From Actinomadura spongiicola (GTDB taxonomy: Bacteria > Actinomycetota > Actinomycetes > Streptosporangiales > Streptosporangiaceae), in the NCBI RefSeq assembly GCF_003432485.1, contig NZ_QVNQ01000007.1, forward strand, positions 62,001 through 126,000: DNA of 64,000 nucleotides. The letters are read 5' to 3'. Position numbers and translations under genes: made by a program. Position 1 is the stretch's first letter. Each line of letters opens with the position of its first letter. Positions 1 to 10,200 of this stretch are shown here, piece by piece. The notes under the pieces were generated by a model. That model was not told the origin of the DNA, searched no databases, and worked only from the letters and a program-made list of their open reading frames with translations.

Positions 1-1264
1 CGGCGACGATGAGGAGCGGGTCGAGGGTCCGGCCCGGGAACCGCTTCGCGACGGTCTCCTCGAACTGGCGCGGACCGGCGTCGGCGGGCAGCGCCTGCAC
101 GCGTGACAGCCGCGGCTCCGCGTCGAGGAACGGCACCCCCGCCAGCAGCAGGACGGCGGCGACGGCGACCAGGGTGAGCACCGGCCTTTTACGGGTCGCC
201 CGCGCCATGCGGGCGAACAGGCCGTCGTCGGCACCCGCGCCCTCGGCCGACCGGCTCGGCTTGATCCGCCTACCGGCCAGCCCGAGCAGGGCGGGGACCA
301 GGGTCAGCGACACGAACAACGCGACCAGGACCACCGACAGCGCCGCCGCGCCGAGGGCCTGGAACGTCGGGACGTCGAAGATGAACAGGGCCGCCACCGA
401 CGCGCAGACCGTCATCGCCGACCACGCGACGGTCCGTCCCGCCGTGGCCATCATGCGGCCGACCGCGTCCTCGACGGCGAGACCGGCTCCCCGCTCCTCC
501 CGGTAGCGGTTCACCATCAGCAGGGCGTAGTCGATGGACACGCCCAGCCCGAGGACCGTCGTCACCGACGCCGAATCGGGATCCAGGTCCATGAGGTGGG
601 AGAAGCCGTAGAGGGCCGCGAACCCACCGGCGATCGACCCCAGGGCCGCGAGGATCGGCAGCCCGGCGGCGATCAGCCCGCCGAACACGAACACCATGAC
701 GAGCAGGGTCAGCGGCAGCGCCACCGTCTCGCCGTGCTCGACGTCCGCGCGGGACTGTTCGGCGAAGGCGCGTCCGACCAGTTCGGAGCCGCCGAGGTGC
801 ACCTCGGCGCCGGTCCGGCGGAGCTCGTCGAGCCGCGCGGCCACCGCGTCGACCGTGTCGCGCTCCGTCCCGTCGGACAGGTTCTTGGCGAGGTCGACGT
901 GGATGAGCAGCGCCCGCCCGTCCGGGGCGATCAGGGACCGGTCGGACGAGCCGTACGGCCCGCGCGCCACCGCCACGTGCGGAATCCGCCGCACGTCCGT
1001 GACGGCCTGGTCGACGGCCCGCCGCAACCCCGGATCGTCGACCGGCCGACCGGCCAGCACGGCGCTGACCCGCGGCCCATGCGGTCTGGCGGCCGCGAGC
1101 CGCTCGCTCCCCGCGACCGACTCCATGTGCGCGCCGTGGAACTCGGTGCTGAACCGGTCGAAGACCCGGTTGCCGACGACGAACAACGCGATGGCGGCTA
1201 CCAGCCAGGCCAGCGCGACCGGTCTCCGATGCCGGTAGCAGAAACGTCCGAGTCGTTCGAGCAC
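1..1264 (-). CDS. MMPL/RND-family transporter, N-terminal part (gene runs off left edge)
   Basis: Reads leftward from a GTG (VLERLGRFCYRHRRPVALAW) preceded by a G-rich Shine-Dalgarno; the last ~420 codons before the window edge are open and no stop is reached. The visible part shows a first membrane helix at about residues 16-32, a large extracytoplasmic loop, then a block of closely spaced helices (VALPLTLLVMVFVFGG and following), the typical first half of an MmpL protein. The segment DPDSASVTTVLGLGVSIDYALL is the conserved helix-4 region of this family, whose acidic residues carry the proton relay. MMPL proteins export lipids, lipopeptides or siderophores using the proton gradient. It lies 106 bp downstream of the LuxR-type regulator on the same strand, so it may be the exporter of a cluster product; the substrate is unknown. 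Confidence 0.85.
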   Translation of the reverse strand, partial: MLERLGRFCYRHRRPVALAWLVAAIALFVVGNRVFDRFSTEFHGAHMESVAGSERLAAARPHGPRVSAVLAGRPVDDPGLRRAVDQAVTDVRRIPHVAVARGPYGSSDRSLIAPDGRALLIHVDLAKNLSDGTERDTVDAVAARLDELRRTGAEVHLGGSELVGRAFAEQSRADVEHGETVALPLTLLVMVFVFGGLIAAGLPILAALGSIAGGFAALYGFSHLMDLDPDSASVTTVLGLGVSIDYALLMVNRYREERGAGLAVEDAVGRMMATAGRTVAWSAMTVCASVAALFIFDVPTFQALGAAALSVVLVALFVSLTLVPALLGLAGRRIKPSRSAEGAGADDGLFARMARATRKRPVLTLVAVAAVLLLAGVPFLDAEPRLSRVQALPADAGPRQFEETVAKRFPGRTLDPLLIVA

Positions 1265-1370
1265 CCCACACCCCCTGTGGTTCTGGGCTTCGGTGACGTC
1301 CAACGGCAGCCCGCCACCGGGAGCGGGGCGTTCGCGGTCACGGCGCCGCGCGGGGTCTGAGGCCGTGGTC

Positions 1371-4007
1371 TCAGTCGTGCGGGAGGCAGTGGTCGCGGAG
1401 GGCCCGCGGCAGTTGGCTGCGGTTAGTGATGCTGAGCTTACGGTACGTGCGCGTCAGATGTGCCTCAACGGTGCGACGCGTGATACAGAGCCGCCGGGCG
1501 ATCTCCCCGTTGCTGAGTCCCTCACCGGCGAGGACGGCGACCCGCTCCTCCCCGTTGGTGAGCAGGTGAGGGGGCGGGCGCCGCAGCCTGCCGCCCGCGA
1601 CGACGAGTTCGTCCTCGGCGCGGGCGACGAGTTCGTCGGAGCCGCAGACGACGCCGAGCGTGAGACCTTCGCGCAGGTGGTGCCGCGCCTCCCGGTTCCG
1701 GCGGCGGCGGCGCAGCTCGGCGCCGAGGTCGACGTGCGCCTGCGCGGTGTCCAGCCGGGCGCGGGTCCCGGCGAGCAGCCGGGTCGCGCGCAGCAGCGCG
1801 TCGGGGTCGCCGTGGACGACGCCGAAGGCGTGCAGGGCCAGGCCGAGATCGAGGTGGCCGCCGGACGGATCGGTCGCCGCCCGGTCCGCCGGGGCCGCCG
1901 CCCGCGCCACGTCGAGGGCCCGGGACGCGAACCGGCGGGCGTGGTCGCCGAGGCCGGTGCGGTGGGCGAGCACGGCGGCGCGGGCCCGCCGGGACGAGAT
2001 CAGCGCCGGGGCGTCGGACCGGCCGTCCAGCCAGTCGTGGAAGTTCAGCAGGTCGGCGCGGGCGCGGTCGACGTCGCCCGCCGCGACCCGGACCTCGGCG
2101 CGGGTGACGAGCAGCACCGCGTCCCACCACGCGGAGGTGAGGCGGTCGAAACCGGCCGTGGCGTCCAGGGCACGGGCCGCCGCGGCGGTGTCACCGGACC
2201 GGACGGCGGCCTCGGCCTGACCGGTGAACGCCAGCCGGAGCAGCGCGGAGGTCCGGGCGGCCCCGGCCTCGACCAGCCTCGCCTGGGCCTCGGCGAGCCC
2301 GCGGCGGGCCACGGCGAGCCGCCCGGCGGACAGGGCGAGATGGCCGCGCATCAGCAGCGCGACGGCCTCGTGGCACAGGTCGCCGCGCTGGCGGGCGCGT
2401 GCGGCCTCCCGGTCGCACGCCTCCTCGGTGAGCCGGCCGGCGCGGAACTCGCCGAGACAGTCGACCAGCAGGTCCAGGTGTCCGAGACCGGCCCGGGGCA
2501 CCCAGCCCGCCGGGACGGGCGAGGTGGTGAACAGCGACCGCAGCGGCCCGCTGCCGGCGACGGGTTCGAGGGTGCGGCGGGCCTCGTCGTGGCGGCCGAG
2601 ATGGAACAGGGCGGTGGCCTTGCCGACCGCCGCGTCCGCCAGCAGGCGGGGGACGGCGGTCAACGCCGCCGCCCGGTCGAAGCAGGGCGGCGCCCCCGCG
2701 ATGTCCCGCCGCAGGAACGCCCGGCCGAGCTCGATCACCAGCTCCGCGCCGGTGGAGGCCGGCAGGTTCTCCCGCAGGGCCCGGTCGATGAGGGGGGCCG
2801 CGCCGGGACCACGATGCAGGATCTCGGCGTGGGCCGCCGACAGCAGCGTCTCGGCCGCCCACGGCCGGAAGCCGGGGGAGACGTGCAGGAGATGCCGCGC
2901 GATCCGCTCGGCCGGGGACCGGCGGCTGCGCAGCCGGCACGCCGCCGAGCCGTGCAGCGCCGCCCGGACCGTGGCGGAGGTGTGCGCGACGACGGTGGCT
3001 CGGACCAGCGGATGGACGAGACCGGCCCGGTCCGCGCGCACGAACCCGGCGGCGGTCAGGGCCCGGACGGCGTCCTCGCAGTCGTGCTCCAGCAGCCCGG
3101 TGACATGGGCCAGCATCTCCCGGTCGGCGGCGTCGCCGAGTTCGGCGATCGCCGAGACGACGGCGCGGGGGGCGAGCCGCTCCAGGTCCGCGGTCACGCG
3201 GGCGGCGAGCTCCGGACCGGCCGCGGTCTGGTCGGTGACGGCGACACGGGTGTCCAGGAGCCGGATCGCCTCGCGGAGCAGCAGCCGGTTGCCGCGGGTG
3301 AGGCGCCAGCAGACCTCACCCGCGGCCGCGGCCGCGAGGTCGGACGCGCCGGAGGCGTGGCGGCGCGCCACCTCGACGGTCTCGCCGTGCGTCAGCGGCT
3401 CCAGCGTGACGACGCCGTGGCACACGCCCCCGCCGGCCAGTTCCGCGACGCCGGCCGGGTCGGACGCCGGTTCCCCCTCCCGGACGGCGACCACGATCAG
3501 CAACGGCAGGTTCTCGATGCGCCGGGTCACGTAGCCGAGACACGACAGGGACGCCGGGTCGACCCACTGGACGTCGTCCACGCACAGCAGCACCGGAGAA
3601 CGGCGGGTCAGGCCGCGCAGCACCCGGTACAGGGTCGGTCCGCAGTCGGGGAGCGAGCCGGGTCGTCCGTCCAGGCCCTCCAGCGCGTCCATCAACTGTT
3701 CGACGAGCCCGAGGGAAACGTCACGCTCGGCGATGTGGCCGAACATGCGCAGCGTCCGGAAGCCTCCCTGCTCCGCGTGCGAGGCGGCGGCGCGCAGCAG
3801 TGTGCTGCGCCCGGACCCGAAGCTGCCCCGGACGAGCAGCGTCCCCCCTTCACCACGGCGAACGCGTCGCAACGCCGTGGTCAGCGCGTCGAACGGCGCG
3901 CCGTCACCCCAGTCCCAGCGCGGCCCGGCGAACGAAACCCTCCCGGCGGTGACCTCCCGCGCGGGCGCCCCCGGGTGCAGGACGGGTCGCCCCGACCTTT
4001 CCAACAT
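1371..4007 (-). CDS. LAL-family LuxR transcriptional regulator (AAA ATPase + HTH)
   Basis: 878 residues, within the usual 850-1000 for large ATP-binding LuxR regulators. Walker A is GSFGSGRST at residues 61-69 and Walker B is VLLCVDDVQW at about 139-148. A helical TPR/MalT-like middle follows, and a C-terminal LuxR helix-turn-helix (LSNGEIARRLCITRRTVEAH) lies within the last ~60 residues. The ATG is preceded by a GGGGG tract. Such proteins are usually pathway-specific activators of antibiotic clusters. It begins 19 bp after the stop of the O-methyltransferase gene on the same strand and is probably co-transcribed with it. It is the only obvious transcription factor in the window, so it is the natural candidate regulator of the region-2 NRPS/PKS genes; that is inference from position. 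Confidence 0.9.
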   Translation of the reverse strand: MLERSGRPVLHPGAPAREVTAGRVSFAGPRWDWGDGAPFDALTTALRRVRRGEGGTLLVRGSFGSGRSTLLRAAASHAEQGGFRTLRMFGHIAERDVSLGLVEQLMDALEGLDGRPGSLPDCGPTLYRVLRGLTRRSPVLLCVDDVQWVDPASLSCLGYVTRRIENLPLLIVVAVREGEPASDPAGVAELAGGGVCHGVVTLEPLTHGETVEVARRHASGASDLAAAAAGEVCWRLTRGNRLLLREAIRLLDTRVAVTDQTAAGPELAARVTADLERLAPRAVVSAIAELGDAADREMLAHVTGLLEHDCEDAVRALTAAGFVRADRAGLVHPLVRATVVAHTSATVRAALHGSAACRLRSRRSPAERIARHLLHVSPGFRPWAAETLLSAAHAEILHRGPGAAPLIDRALRENLPASTGAELVIELGRAFLRRDIAGAPPCFDRAAALTAVPRLLADAAVGKATALFHLGRHDEARRTLEPVAGSGPLRSLFTTSPVPAGWVPRAGLGHLDLLVDCLGEFRAGRLTEEACDREAARARQRGDLCHEAVALLMRGHLALSAGRLAVARRGLAEAQARLVEAGAARTSALLRLAFTGQAEAAVRSGDTAAAARALDATAGFDRLTSAWWDAVLLVTRAEVRVAAGDVDRARADLLNFHDWLDGRSDAPALISSRRARAAVLAHRTGLGDHARRFASRALDVARAAAPADRAATDPSGGHLDLGLALHAFGVVHGDPDALLRATRLLAGTRARLDTAQAHVDLGAELRRRRRNREARHHLREGLTLGVVCGSDELVARAEDELVVAGGRLRRPPPHLLTNGEERVAVLAGEGLSNGEIARRLCITRRTVEAHLTRTYRKLSITNRSQLPRALRDHCLPHD

Positions 4008-4026
4008 CCCGTACCCCCGGATTTTT

Positions 4027-5193
4027 TCAGGCCGCGGCGGCCTCGATAGCGCTCTCGGCGCGCGGGTCCGGCACCGGTGCCGGGTGCGAGGCCACCATCT
4101 CGAAGCCGGAGCGGTCGAGCAGGTCGCGGTACTCGGCCTCGGTCCGGTCGCGGCCGGTCACCATGACGAGCATCAGCAGGTCGACCAGCTTCGCGGGGCT
4201 GAACCCGTGCCCCTCCGGGATGAGCTTCTCCAGGATGACCAGGCGGCCGCCGGGTTCCATCGCGGCGCGCACCGTCCGCAGGATCCGGACGGCCTCGTCG
4301 TCGGACCAGTTGTGGAGGCAGCGGGCGAGCACGTACAGGTCGCCGCCGGACGGCACTTGGTCGAAGAAGCTGCCCTCGACCAGCTCGACGCGGTCCAGCA
4401 CCCCGGGCCCGGCACCGGCGAGCCGCCCGCGCGCCTGCCGGACGGCCTCCGGTAGTTCCAGCAGCACCCCGCGCATACCGGGGTGCGCGCGCAGCGTGTC
4501 GGCGAGCAGGTTCCCCGTGCCGCCGCCGACGTCGACGAGCGTGCGGACGCCGTCCAGGCAGTGGCTCGCGGCGAGCACGGCGGGCGTCTCGCGCAGCCCG
4601 CCCATGGCCGCGTTGAATCTGCGACTCGCCTCGGCGTCGGCGTCCAGGTACTCGTAGAAGCCCATGCCGTAGGCCTTGTCGAAGGCGGGCCGTCCGGTGC
4701 GCGCGGTGTGCATGATCTCCGCGAAGGAGCGGAACACCTCCTCCCCGTACATGATCGCGCCGAGCCGGGCGGACCGCGCGGCGTCCGAGCGCAGCAGTGC
4801 GGAGGCGTCGGTGAGGCCGAAGGTGCGCGGGCCCGGCTCCTCGAAGAGGCCGACCGCGGCCAGCGCGCGCAGCATCCGGTGCAGCGCCTCCGGATGGGCG
4901 CCGCAGGCCGCGGCGAGGTCGTCGGCGGTGCGCGGGCCGTCGTCCAGGAGGTCGGCGACACCGAGCTTGGCCATCGCGTAGCCCGCCTGGGCCAGCCAGC
5001 TTCCGGACAGGACGCTCAGCAGCACCATCCGGTCGACGCCGCCGATGTCGCCCTCGGTACCGGCGTCGGTGGTGCTCGTGTCGGTGATGGTCGTGTCGAC
5101 GGTGCTCGTGTCGATGCTCGGGTCGGCGGTCGGTGTGTCGGTGGTTCGCGCGTCGGACGGTGGATTCACGGCGGTACCCCCGGTGGAATTCAT
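4027..5193 (-). CDS. SAM-dependent O-methyltransferase (Methyltransf_2 / plant-OMT type)
   Basis: The C-terminal ~330 residues are a full small-molecule O-methyltransferase: an N-terminal winged-helix dimerization domain (residues ~55-150), the SAM-binding motif LVDVGGGTGNLL (219-230), and the motif CLHNWSDDE whose His (~294) is the usual catalytic base. The first ~50 residues are an unusual Thr/Asp-rich stretch (for example TSTVDTTITDTSTTD) encoded by an imperfect DNA repeat at about 5060-5150. I chose the ATG at 5193 (388 residues). A GTG at 5169 has a better Shine-Dalgarno (GGGGG seven bases upstream), and the frame stays open to 5313. It probably tailors the hybrid NRPS/PKS product; the substrate is unknown. 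It is divergent from the MFS pump and 19 bp upstream of the LuxR gene. Confidence 0.85.
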   Translation of the reverse strand: MNSTGGTAVNPPSDARTTDTPTADPSIDTSTVDTTITDTSTTDAGTEGDIGGVDRMVLLSVLSGSWLAQAGYAMAKLGVADLLDDGPRTADDLAAACGAHPEALHRMLRALAAVGLFEEPGPRTFGLTDASALLRSDAARSARLGAIMYGEEVFRSFAEIMHTARTGRPAFDKAYGMGFYEYLDADAEASRRFNAAMGGLRETPAVLAASHCLDGVRTLVDVGGGTGNLLADTLRAHPGMRGVLLELPEAVRQARGRLAGAGPGVLDRVELVEGSFFDQVPSGGDLYVLARCLHNWSDDEAVRILRTVRAAMEPGGRLVILEKLIPEGHGFSPAKLVDLLMLVMVTGRDRTEAEYRDLLDRSGFEMVASHPAPVPDPRAESAIEAAAA

Positions 5194-5347
5194 GTGCGTG
5201 GACTGATCAGGGCGGGCAGGGAGCGGTTCACGCCCAAGTCGATCAATTTCGTCCTTACCCACACGATTCTGTAATGCCGCACGAGCATTATGCAAGGGCG
5301 AAGTAGGGAGCATCGTCTAGCATTTTGTAGCAGGCGAGATATCGCGC

Positions 5348-5376
5348 TTGACAGCGCACCGGAGCGCGCACACACT
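5348..5376 (+). promoter_or_regulatory. candidate promoter of the MFS pump
   Basis: A perfect -35 hexamer TTGACA lies at 5348-5353. Seventeen bases later CACACT (5371-5376) is a weak -10 match. The site is 40-70 bp upstream of the chosen GTG start of the MFS gene and directly upstream of the palindrome at 5379-5397. Confidence 0.4.
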
Positions 5377-5378
5377 CC

Positions 5379-5397
5379 TACTGACCACCGGTCGGTA
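5379..5397. promoter_or_regulatory. inverted repeat, TetR-type operator candidate
   Basis: TACTGACC-ACC-GGTCGGTA is an imperfect palindrome (7 of 8 positions pair) just downstream of the candidate -10 and 19 bp before the MFS start codon. Its GACC..GGTC core resembles many TetR-family operators that control efflux pumps. No TetR gene lies next to it in this window, so the repressor, if any, is encoded elsewhere. Confidence 0.4.
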
Positions 5398-5415
5398 ACA
5401 ATTGGGGGAGCTCCC

Positions 5416-6990
5416 GTGGCCCGTCGCGCATCGCGTCGCGGACACCGCCTCGCGCCGCTGGCGGTCCTGTTCCTCAGCGCCTTCATGGCCCTGCTGGACG
5501 TGACCGTGGTGACCGTCGCCGTCCCCGACATCGGCGCCGACCTGTCCGCCGGGCTGTCCGCCCAGCAGTGGGTCATCACCGCCTACACGCTGTTCTTCTC
5601 CGCCTTCCTGCTGACCGGCGGGACGCTGGGGGACCGGTACGGTCGCCGCCGCGTCCTGCTGGTGAGCGTGGCCGCCTTCGCCGTGACGTCGGTGCTCTGC
5701 GGCCTGGCCCGGTCGCCCGGCATGCTGATCGCCGCCCGCGCGCTCCAGGGCCTCGCCGCCGCGGCCATGCTGCCCGGAACGCTGTCGCTGATCGCGTGGA
5801 TCTATCCCGATCCGAAGGAGCGGGGCCGCGCGATCGGCATGTGGAGCGGGGTGGCCGGGCTGGCGCTGGTCGCCGGTCCGGTGCTCGGCGGCTGGCTGGT
5901 CGGAACGTACGGCTGGCCGGGCATCTTCTTCCTGAACCTGCCGGTCGCCGTCCTCGTCCTGGTTCTCGGGCCGCGGACGCTGCCCGAGGCGCGCGGCGGG
6001 CGCGAGGGGCTCGACGTGGCGGGGCAGCTCACCGCCGTCGTGGGCGCGGGCGCGCTGGCGTACGCCCTGATCGAGGGCGGGACCGAGGGCTGGACGTCCC
6101 CGCGGATCCTCGCCGCGTTCACGGTGGGCGCCGTCGGACTCGCGGCCTTCGCGGTCGTCGAGACCCGGGCCACCGACCCGATGCTGCCGCCCGCGCTGTT
6201 CCGGCTGCGGCCGTTCCTGGTCGGCAACCTGGTCTCGTTCCTGCTGGGGTTCGGCCTGTTCTCGATGTTCTTCTTCCTGTCGCTCTACATGCAGCAGGTC
6301 AGGGGCGAGTCGGCGCTGCACACCGGGCTGGCGTTCCTGCCGGGCTCGGTCGCCATCGTGCTGACCGCGCCGCTGTCCGGCCCCCTGGCCGCGCGACTCG
6401 GGCAGCGGCTGACGATCGGCCTCGGGTTGACCGTCTCGGCCGTGTCGCTGCTCACCATGCACCGGCTCACGGTGGACGCGGACTACGGACGCTGGTGGTG
6501 GAGCCTCGTGCTGATGGGCGCCGGGATCGGGCTGGCGCTGAGCCCGACGACGGCGCTGGTGCTGTCGTCGGTGTCGCGGCAACGGTCCGGGGTGGGGTCG
6601 TCGATCGCCAACGCGCACCGGCAGTTCGGCATCGTGTTCGGCGTCGCCGTGCTGGGCGCGCTGCTCACCGAGCGGTTCACCGCGCTGGTCAGCACGAAGT
6701 TGGACGGCCTCGGCCTGCCGCCCGCGGAGCGCGATCGGGTCGCCGACGCGTTCCTGCGCGAGGGCGGGTCGGCGGCGACCGGCGCGAACGCGTCCCCGCG
6801 GCTCGCCGAGCGGGTGATCGCCGCCGCCGAGGAGGCGTTCGTGGCGGGGCTGCACGACGTCCTCACCGCCGGAGCGATCGTGCTGCTGGCGGGGGCGGCG
6901 GTCGCGGTGGCGCTTCCGGCAGGCTCGCGCGGGCGGGCGGGCGCGGACGCCGACGAGCTCCGGCCGGTATCCGCGCCGGGCGCCGAATAA
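5416..6990 (+). CDS. DHA2-family MFS drug/metabolite exporter (EmrB/QacA type)
   Basis: 524 residues with about 14 predicted membrane helices. The family start motif LDVTVVTVAVPDIG is in the first helix; GDRYGRRRVLL is the MFS motif A between helices 2 and 3; VAGPVLGGWLVGTYGWPGIF is antiporter motif C and its follow-on. Proteins of this family exchange protons for amphipathic compounds and often give self-resistance or export in antibiotic clusters. The GTG at 5416 follows GGGGGAG five bases upstream; the frame is open further upstream to 5290, but that stretch holds the promoter-like sequences. It is divergent from the O-methyltransferase and points toward the hybrid NRPS/PKS genes, so export of that product is likely. 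Confidence 0.9.
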   Translation: MARRASRRGHRLAPLAVLFLSAFMALLDVTVVTVAVPDIGADLSAGLSAQQWVITAYTLFFSAFLLTGGTLGDRYGRRRVLLVSVAAFAVTSVLCGLARSPGMLIAARALQGLAAAAMLPGTLSLIAWIYPDPKERGRAIGMWSGVAGLALVAGPVLGGWLVGTYGWPGIFFLNLPVAVLVLVLGPRTLPEARGGREGLDVAGQLTAVVGAGALAYALIEGGTEGWTSPRILAAFTVGAVGLAAFAVVETRATDPMLPPALFRLRPFLVGNLVSFLLGFGLFSMFFFLSLYMQQVRGESALHTGLAFLPGSVAIVLTAPLSGPLAARLGQRLTIGLGLTVSAVSLLTMHRLTVDADYGRWWWSLVLMGAGIGLALSPTTALVLSSVSRQRSGVGSSIANAHRQFGIVFGVAVLGALLTERFTALVSTKLDGLGLPPAERDRVADAFLREGGSAATGANASPRLAERVIAAAEEAFVAGLHDVLTAGAIVLLAGAAVAVALPAGSRGRAGADADELRPVSAPGAE

Positions 6991-7009
6991 TTCCGACAAG
7001 GCCGACCAA

Positions 7010-7028
7010 ACGGAAATCCTATTTCCGT
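7010..7028. promoter_or_regulatory. perfect inverted repeat ACGGAAAT-CCT-ATTTCCGT
   Basis: An 8-bp perfect inverted repeat with a 3-bp spacer lies 20 bp past the MFS stop and 200 bp before the first NRPS start. It is AT-richer than its surroundings and lacks a T-tract, so an operator is more likely than a terminator. It is the best candidate binding site for a regulator of the NRPS operon. Confidence 0.4.
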
Positions 7029-7051
7029 CCGGCGAACAGTTGTACCGTGCG

Positions 7052-7065
7052 AATGCATTTGCATT
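7052..7065. promoter_or_regulatory. short inverted repeat AATGC-ATTT-GCATT
   Basis: A 5-bp perfect inverted repeat with a 4-base spacer sits 24 bp after the 7010-7028 palindrome in the same ~240-bp region between the MFS gene and the first NRPS. It may be part of the promoter or operator of the large operon. I could not identify a convincing -35/-10 pair here. Confidence 0.25.
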
Positions 7066-7229
7066 GCGGGGTCGGCGGTCGGTGGCGCGTGATCGCGCCT
7101 TCTTAGCGTGACGGACCTACCCCGGTAAAGAGCACGGTACCTTCCCTGATGCGTCGATGGACCGTGATTTCGACAATTGACGGTGAGTGGGGCGAACGGC
7201 CCCGGCAATCGACGCTTGGGAGTGATCCG

Positions 7230-10200
7230 ATGGGGCGGCATCCGACGGCTCCGCACCGTGCGATGGACCTCGTCGAGGGCGCACGCGCCCTGGCGGACCT
7301 CGAACCGGACGGCGCCGCGTTCCGGTACGCCCCCGACGGCCGCGCGGTCACCGACCTGCTCACCCGAGGCGACCTCGACCGGCGCGCCCGCGAGGTGGCC
7401 GCCGCACTCCAGGCCGCGGGCGTCGTCCCCGGCGACCGGGTGCTCCTGCTCAGCGGGCCCGGACCGGAGTTCGTGGCGGGCTTCTACGGTTGCCTCTACG
7501 CGGGGGTGTGCGCGGTCCCGTGCCCGCCGCCGCGCTCGGCCCGCCGCCGGGGACGGCTCGAATCGGTGGCCGCCGACGCGCGCCCCGCCGCCGTCCTGAC
7601 CACGCGCGGTGTGGAGCCCGCCCTGGACGTCCCGGTCCTGTTCGTCGAGGACGCCGCCGACGCCGCGTCGTGGCGGCCGTGCCGCGTCCGTCCGGACACT
7701 CCGGCCCTCATCCAGTACACCTCGGGCTCCACCAGCGCCCCGAAGGGCGCCGTGATCACGCACGGGAACCTGGTCGCCAACATCGGCATGATCAGCGAGG
7801 GGACGGGACACGACGCGGCCGGTTCGCCGCTCGGCGCGGTGTCCTGGCTTCCCGTGCACCACGACATGGGCCTGATCGGGTGCCTGCTGGCGCCCGTGTT
7901 CTGCGGCGGCACCGCCACCCTGTTGCCGCCCGAGGCGTTCCTTCAGGACCCGGCCTGCTGGCTCCGCCTGATCGGAGAGTGCGGCGGCCTCGTCTCCAGC
8001 GCCGCGCCGAACTTCGCGCTGGACATGTGCGTGGACCGCGTCTCCATCGACCAGCTCGCGGACGTGCGGTTGGAGCACTGGCAGGCGCTCATCTGCGGCG
8101 CCGAACCGGTGCGCGCCGCGACCGTGGAGCGCTTCGCCCGGCATCTGCGGCCCCTGGGTTTGCGGCCGGAGACGCTGCTGCCCGCCTACGGCCTGGCGGA
8201 GGCGACACTGCTCGCGACGGTCGACCGCCGGGGTGCCCGCACGCTTCGGGTCGACGCCGCCGACCTGGAACAAGGACGGTTGACGCCCGCCCCCGCCGGA
8301 GGCGAGGGCGGAGTCGACCTCGTCTCGTGCGGCGCCCCGGCCGCCGGGACCCGGATCGCCGTCGTCGACCCCGACACCGCCGCCCGCTGCCCCGACGGCG
8401 TGGTCGGGGAGATCCACGTGACCGGCCCGCATGTGACGCGGGGGTACTGGGGCGACGCGCCGAGCCCGCTCGCCCCGCTGAAGGACGACCCGGAGCGGCG
8501 GGTGTGGCTGCGCACCGGCGACCTCGGAGTCGTCAACGACGGGGCCCTGTACGTGACCGGCCGGCTCAAGGACCTGATCATCCTGGACGGCCGCAACCTG
8601 CACCCGCACGACATCGAGCTGACCGCCGGACGCGACGCCCCGGTGGTCCGCCCGGGGCTCAGTGCCGCGTTCTCGGTGCCCGGCGACGACACCGAACGGC
8701 TCGTGGTCGTCCGCGCCGTCGACCCGCGCGTCCGCGCCGCCGACACCGAGGCGCTGCGCGAGGTCGCCGAACGCGTCCGCCGGGCCGTGATCGCCGACCA
8801 TGCCGCCGAGCCGCACGCCGTGGTCCTCGTCCGGGCCGGGGAGATCAGGCTGACGACCAGCGGCAAGGTGCGGCGGCAGGAGATCAGGCGCCGCTACCTG
8901 GCCGGGGAACTGCGCGCGCTGCATGTCCACACGGCGTCCGCCGACCCGGGACCGGCTCCTGCCGGGACGCCCGTCGGAGTGCCTGCCGGGGGCCGGTCGC
9001 CCGACCGGAGAGGGCTGCTGGGCCTGGCCCCCGGCGCCCGGCCGGGAGCGGTGGAGGCGTGGCTGCGCGACCGCGCCGCCGCGCTCGCCCGCGTCGAGCC
9101 CTGGGAGATCGACCCCGACCTGCCGCTGCCCGCCGCCGGGCTGGACTCGCGGCGCGCCGCCCGGCTGCGCGCCGAGATCCTCGACGCGACCGGCGTCGCC
9201 GTCCCGGCGGGCGCCGACGACCTGCGGGCGCTGGTGGACGCCGTCGTCTCCGGCCTCGACCGCCCGCCCGCGGACGGCGCGCCGCCGCTCGTCCCGGCGC
9301 CGTCCGACCGGCACGAGCCGTTCCCGCTCACCGACATCCAGCACGCCTACCTCGTCGGACGCGGCGTCGAGCAGGAGTACGGCGGCGTCGCGGCGCACGC
9401 CTACCTGGAGATCGACGCCGGTGACCTCGACCTGGCGCGACTGGAGGCGGCGTGGCGGCGGATCGTCGCCCGGCACGACATGCTGCGCGCCGTCGTCACC
9501 GCCGACGGCCACCAGCGGGTTCCGGCCCAGTCGCCGCCGGACGCCGGCGGCTTCGACCTGTTCGACGTGCGCGGCGTCCCGCCGGAGGAGGCGCGGGCCG
9601 CGCTCGACCACGAGGTGCCGTCCCCGTACGAGGGACCGCTGCACCGGATCGCGGTGACCCGCGCGCCGGACGGGCGCGCCCGGCTGCACCTGAGCGTCGA
9701 CCTGCTGGTCGCCGACCTGTGGAGCCTGTACGTCCTGTCGCGGGAGTGGCGGCGGCTGTACGAGGACCCGGCCGCCGACCTGCCCGAGCTCGTCCTCGGG
9801 TTCCGGGACTGGGCGGTCGCCGAGCGGTCCCCGCGTCCCGAGGACGTCGCCTACTGGCGGGACCGGCTGCCGGATCTCCCGTCCGCGCCGCGGCTTCCCG
9901 TGCTGGCGTGGCGTCCCGGCGAACCCGCCCGGTTCGCCCGCCGGGAGCACCGCGTCGACGCCGCGACGTGGACGCGGCTGGTGGACCTGGCGCGGTCCCA
10001 TGGCGTGACGCCGTCGGCCGTGCTCCTGGCCGCCTACAGTGCCGTGCTCGGCGCCTGGAGCCGCGATCCCCGGTTCACCGTCAACGTCACGCTGTTCAAC
10101 CGGCCGGACGCGCACCCGGAACTCGCGGACGTCGTCGGCGACTTCACGGCCGTCGACCCCCTCGCCGTGGACTGCGCCGCGCCGGGCCGGTTCGCCGACC

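Noticed and set aside
1293..4049. 918-residue open frame on the plus strand opposite the LuxR gene
   Set aside because: Low-complexity RGPQ-rich translation; the minus strand carries intact Walker and HTH motifs.
5060..5150. CRISPR-like or regulatory array
   Set aside because: The repeats are short and imperfect, and they read in frame as Thr/Asp codons of the methyltransferase; they are coding low complexity.
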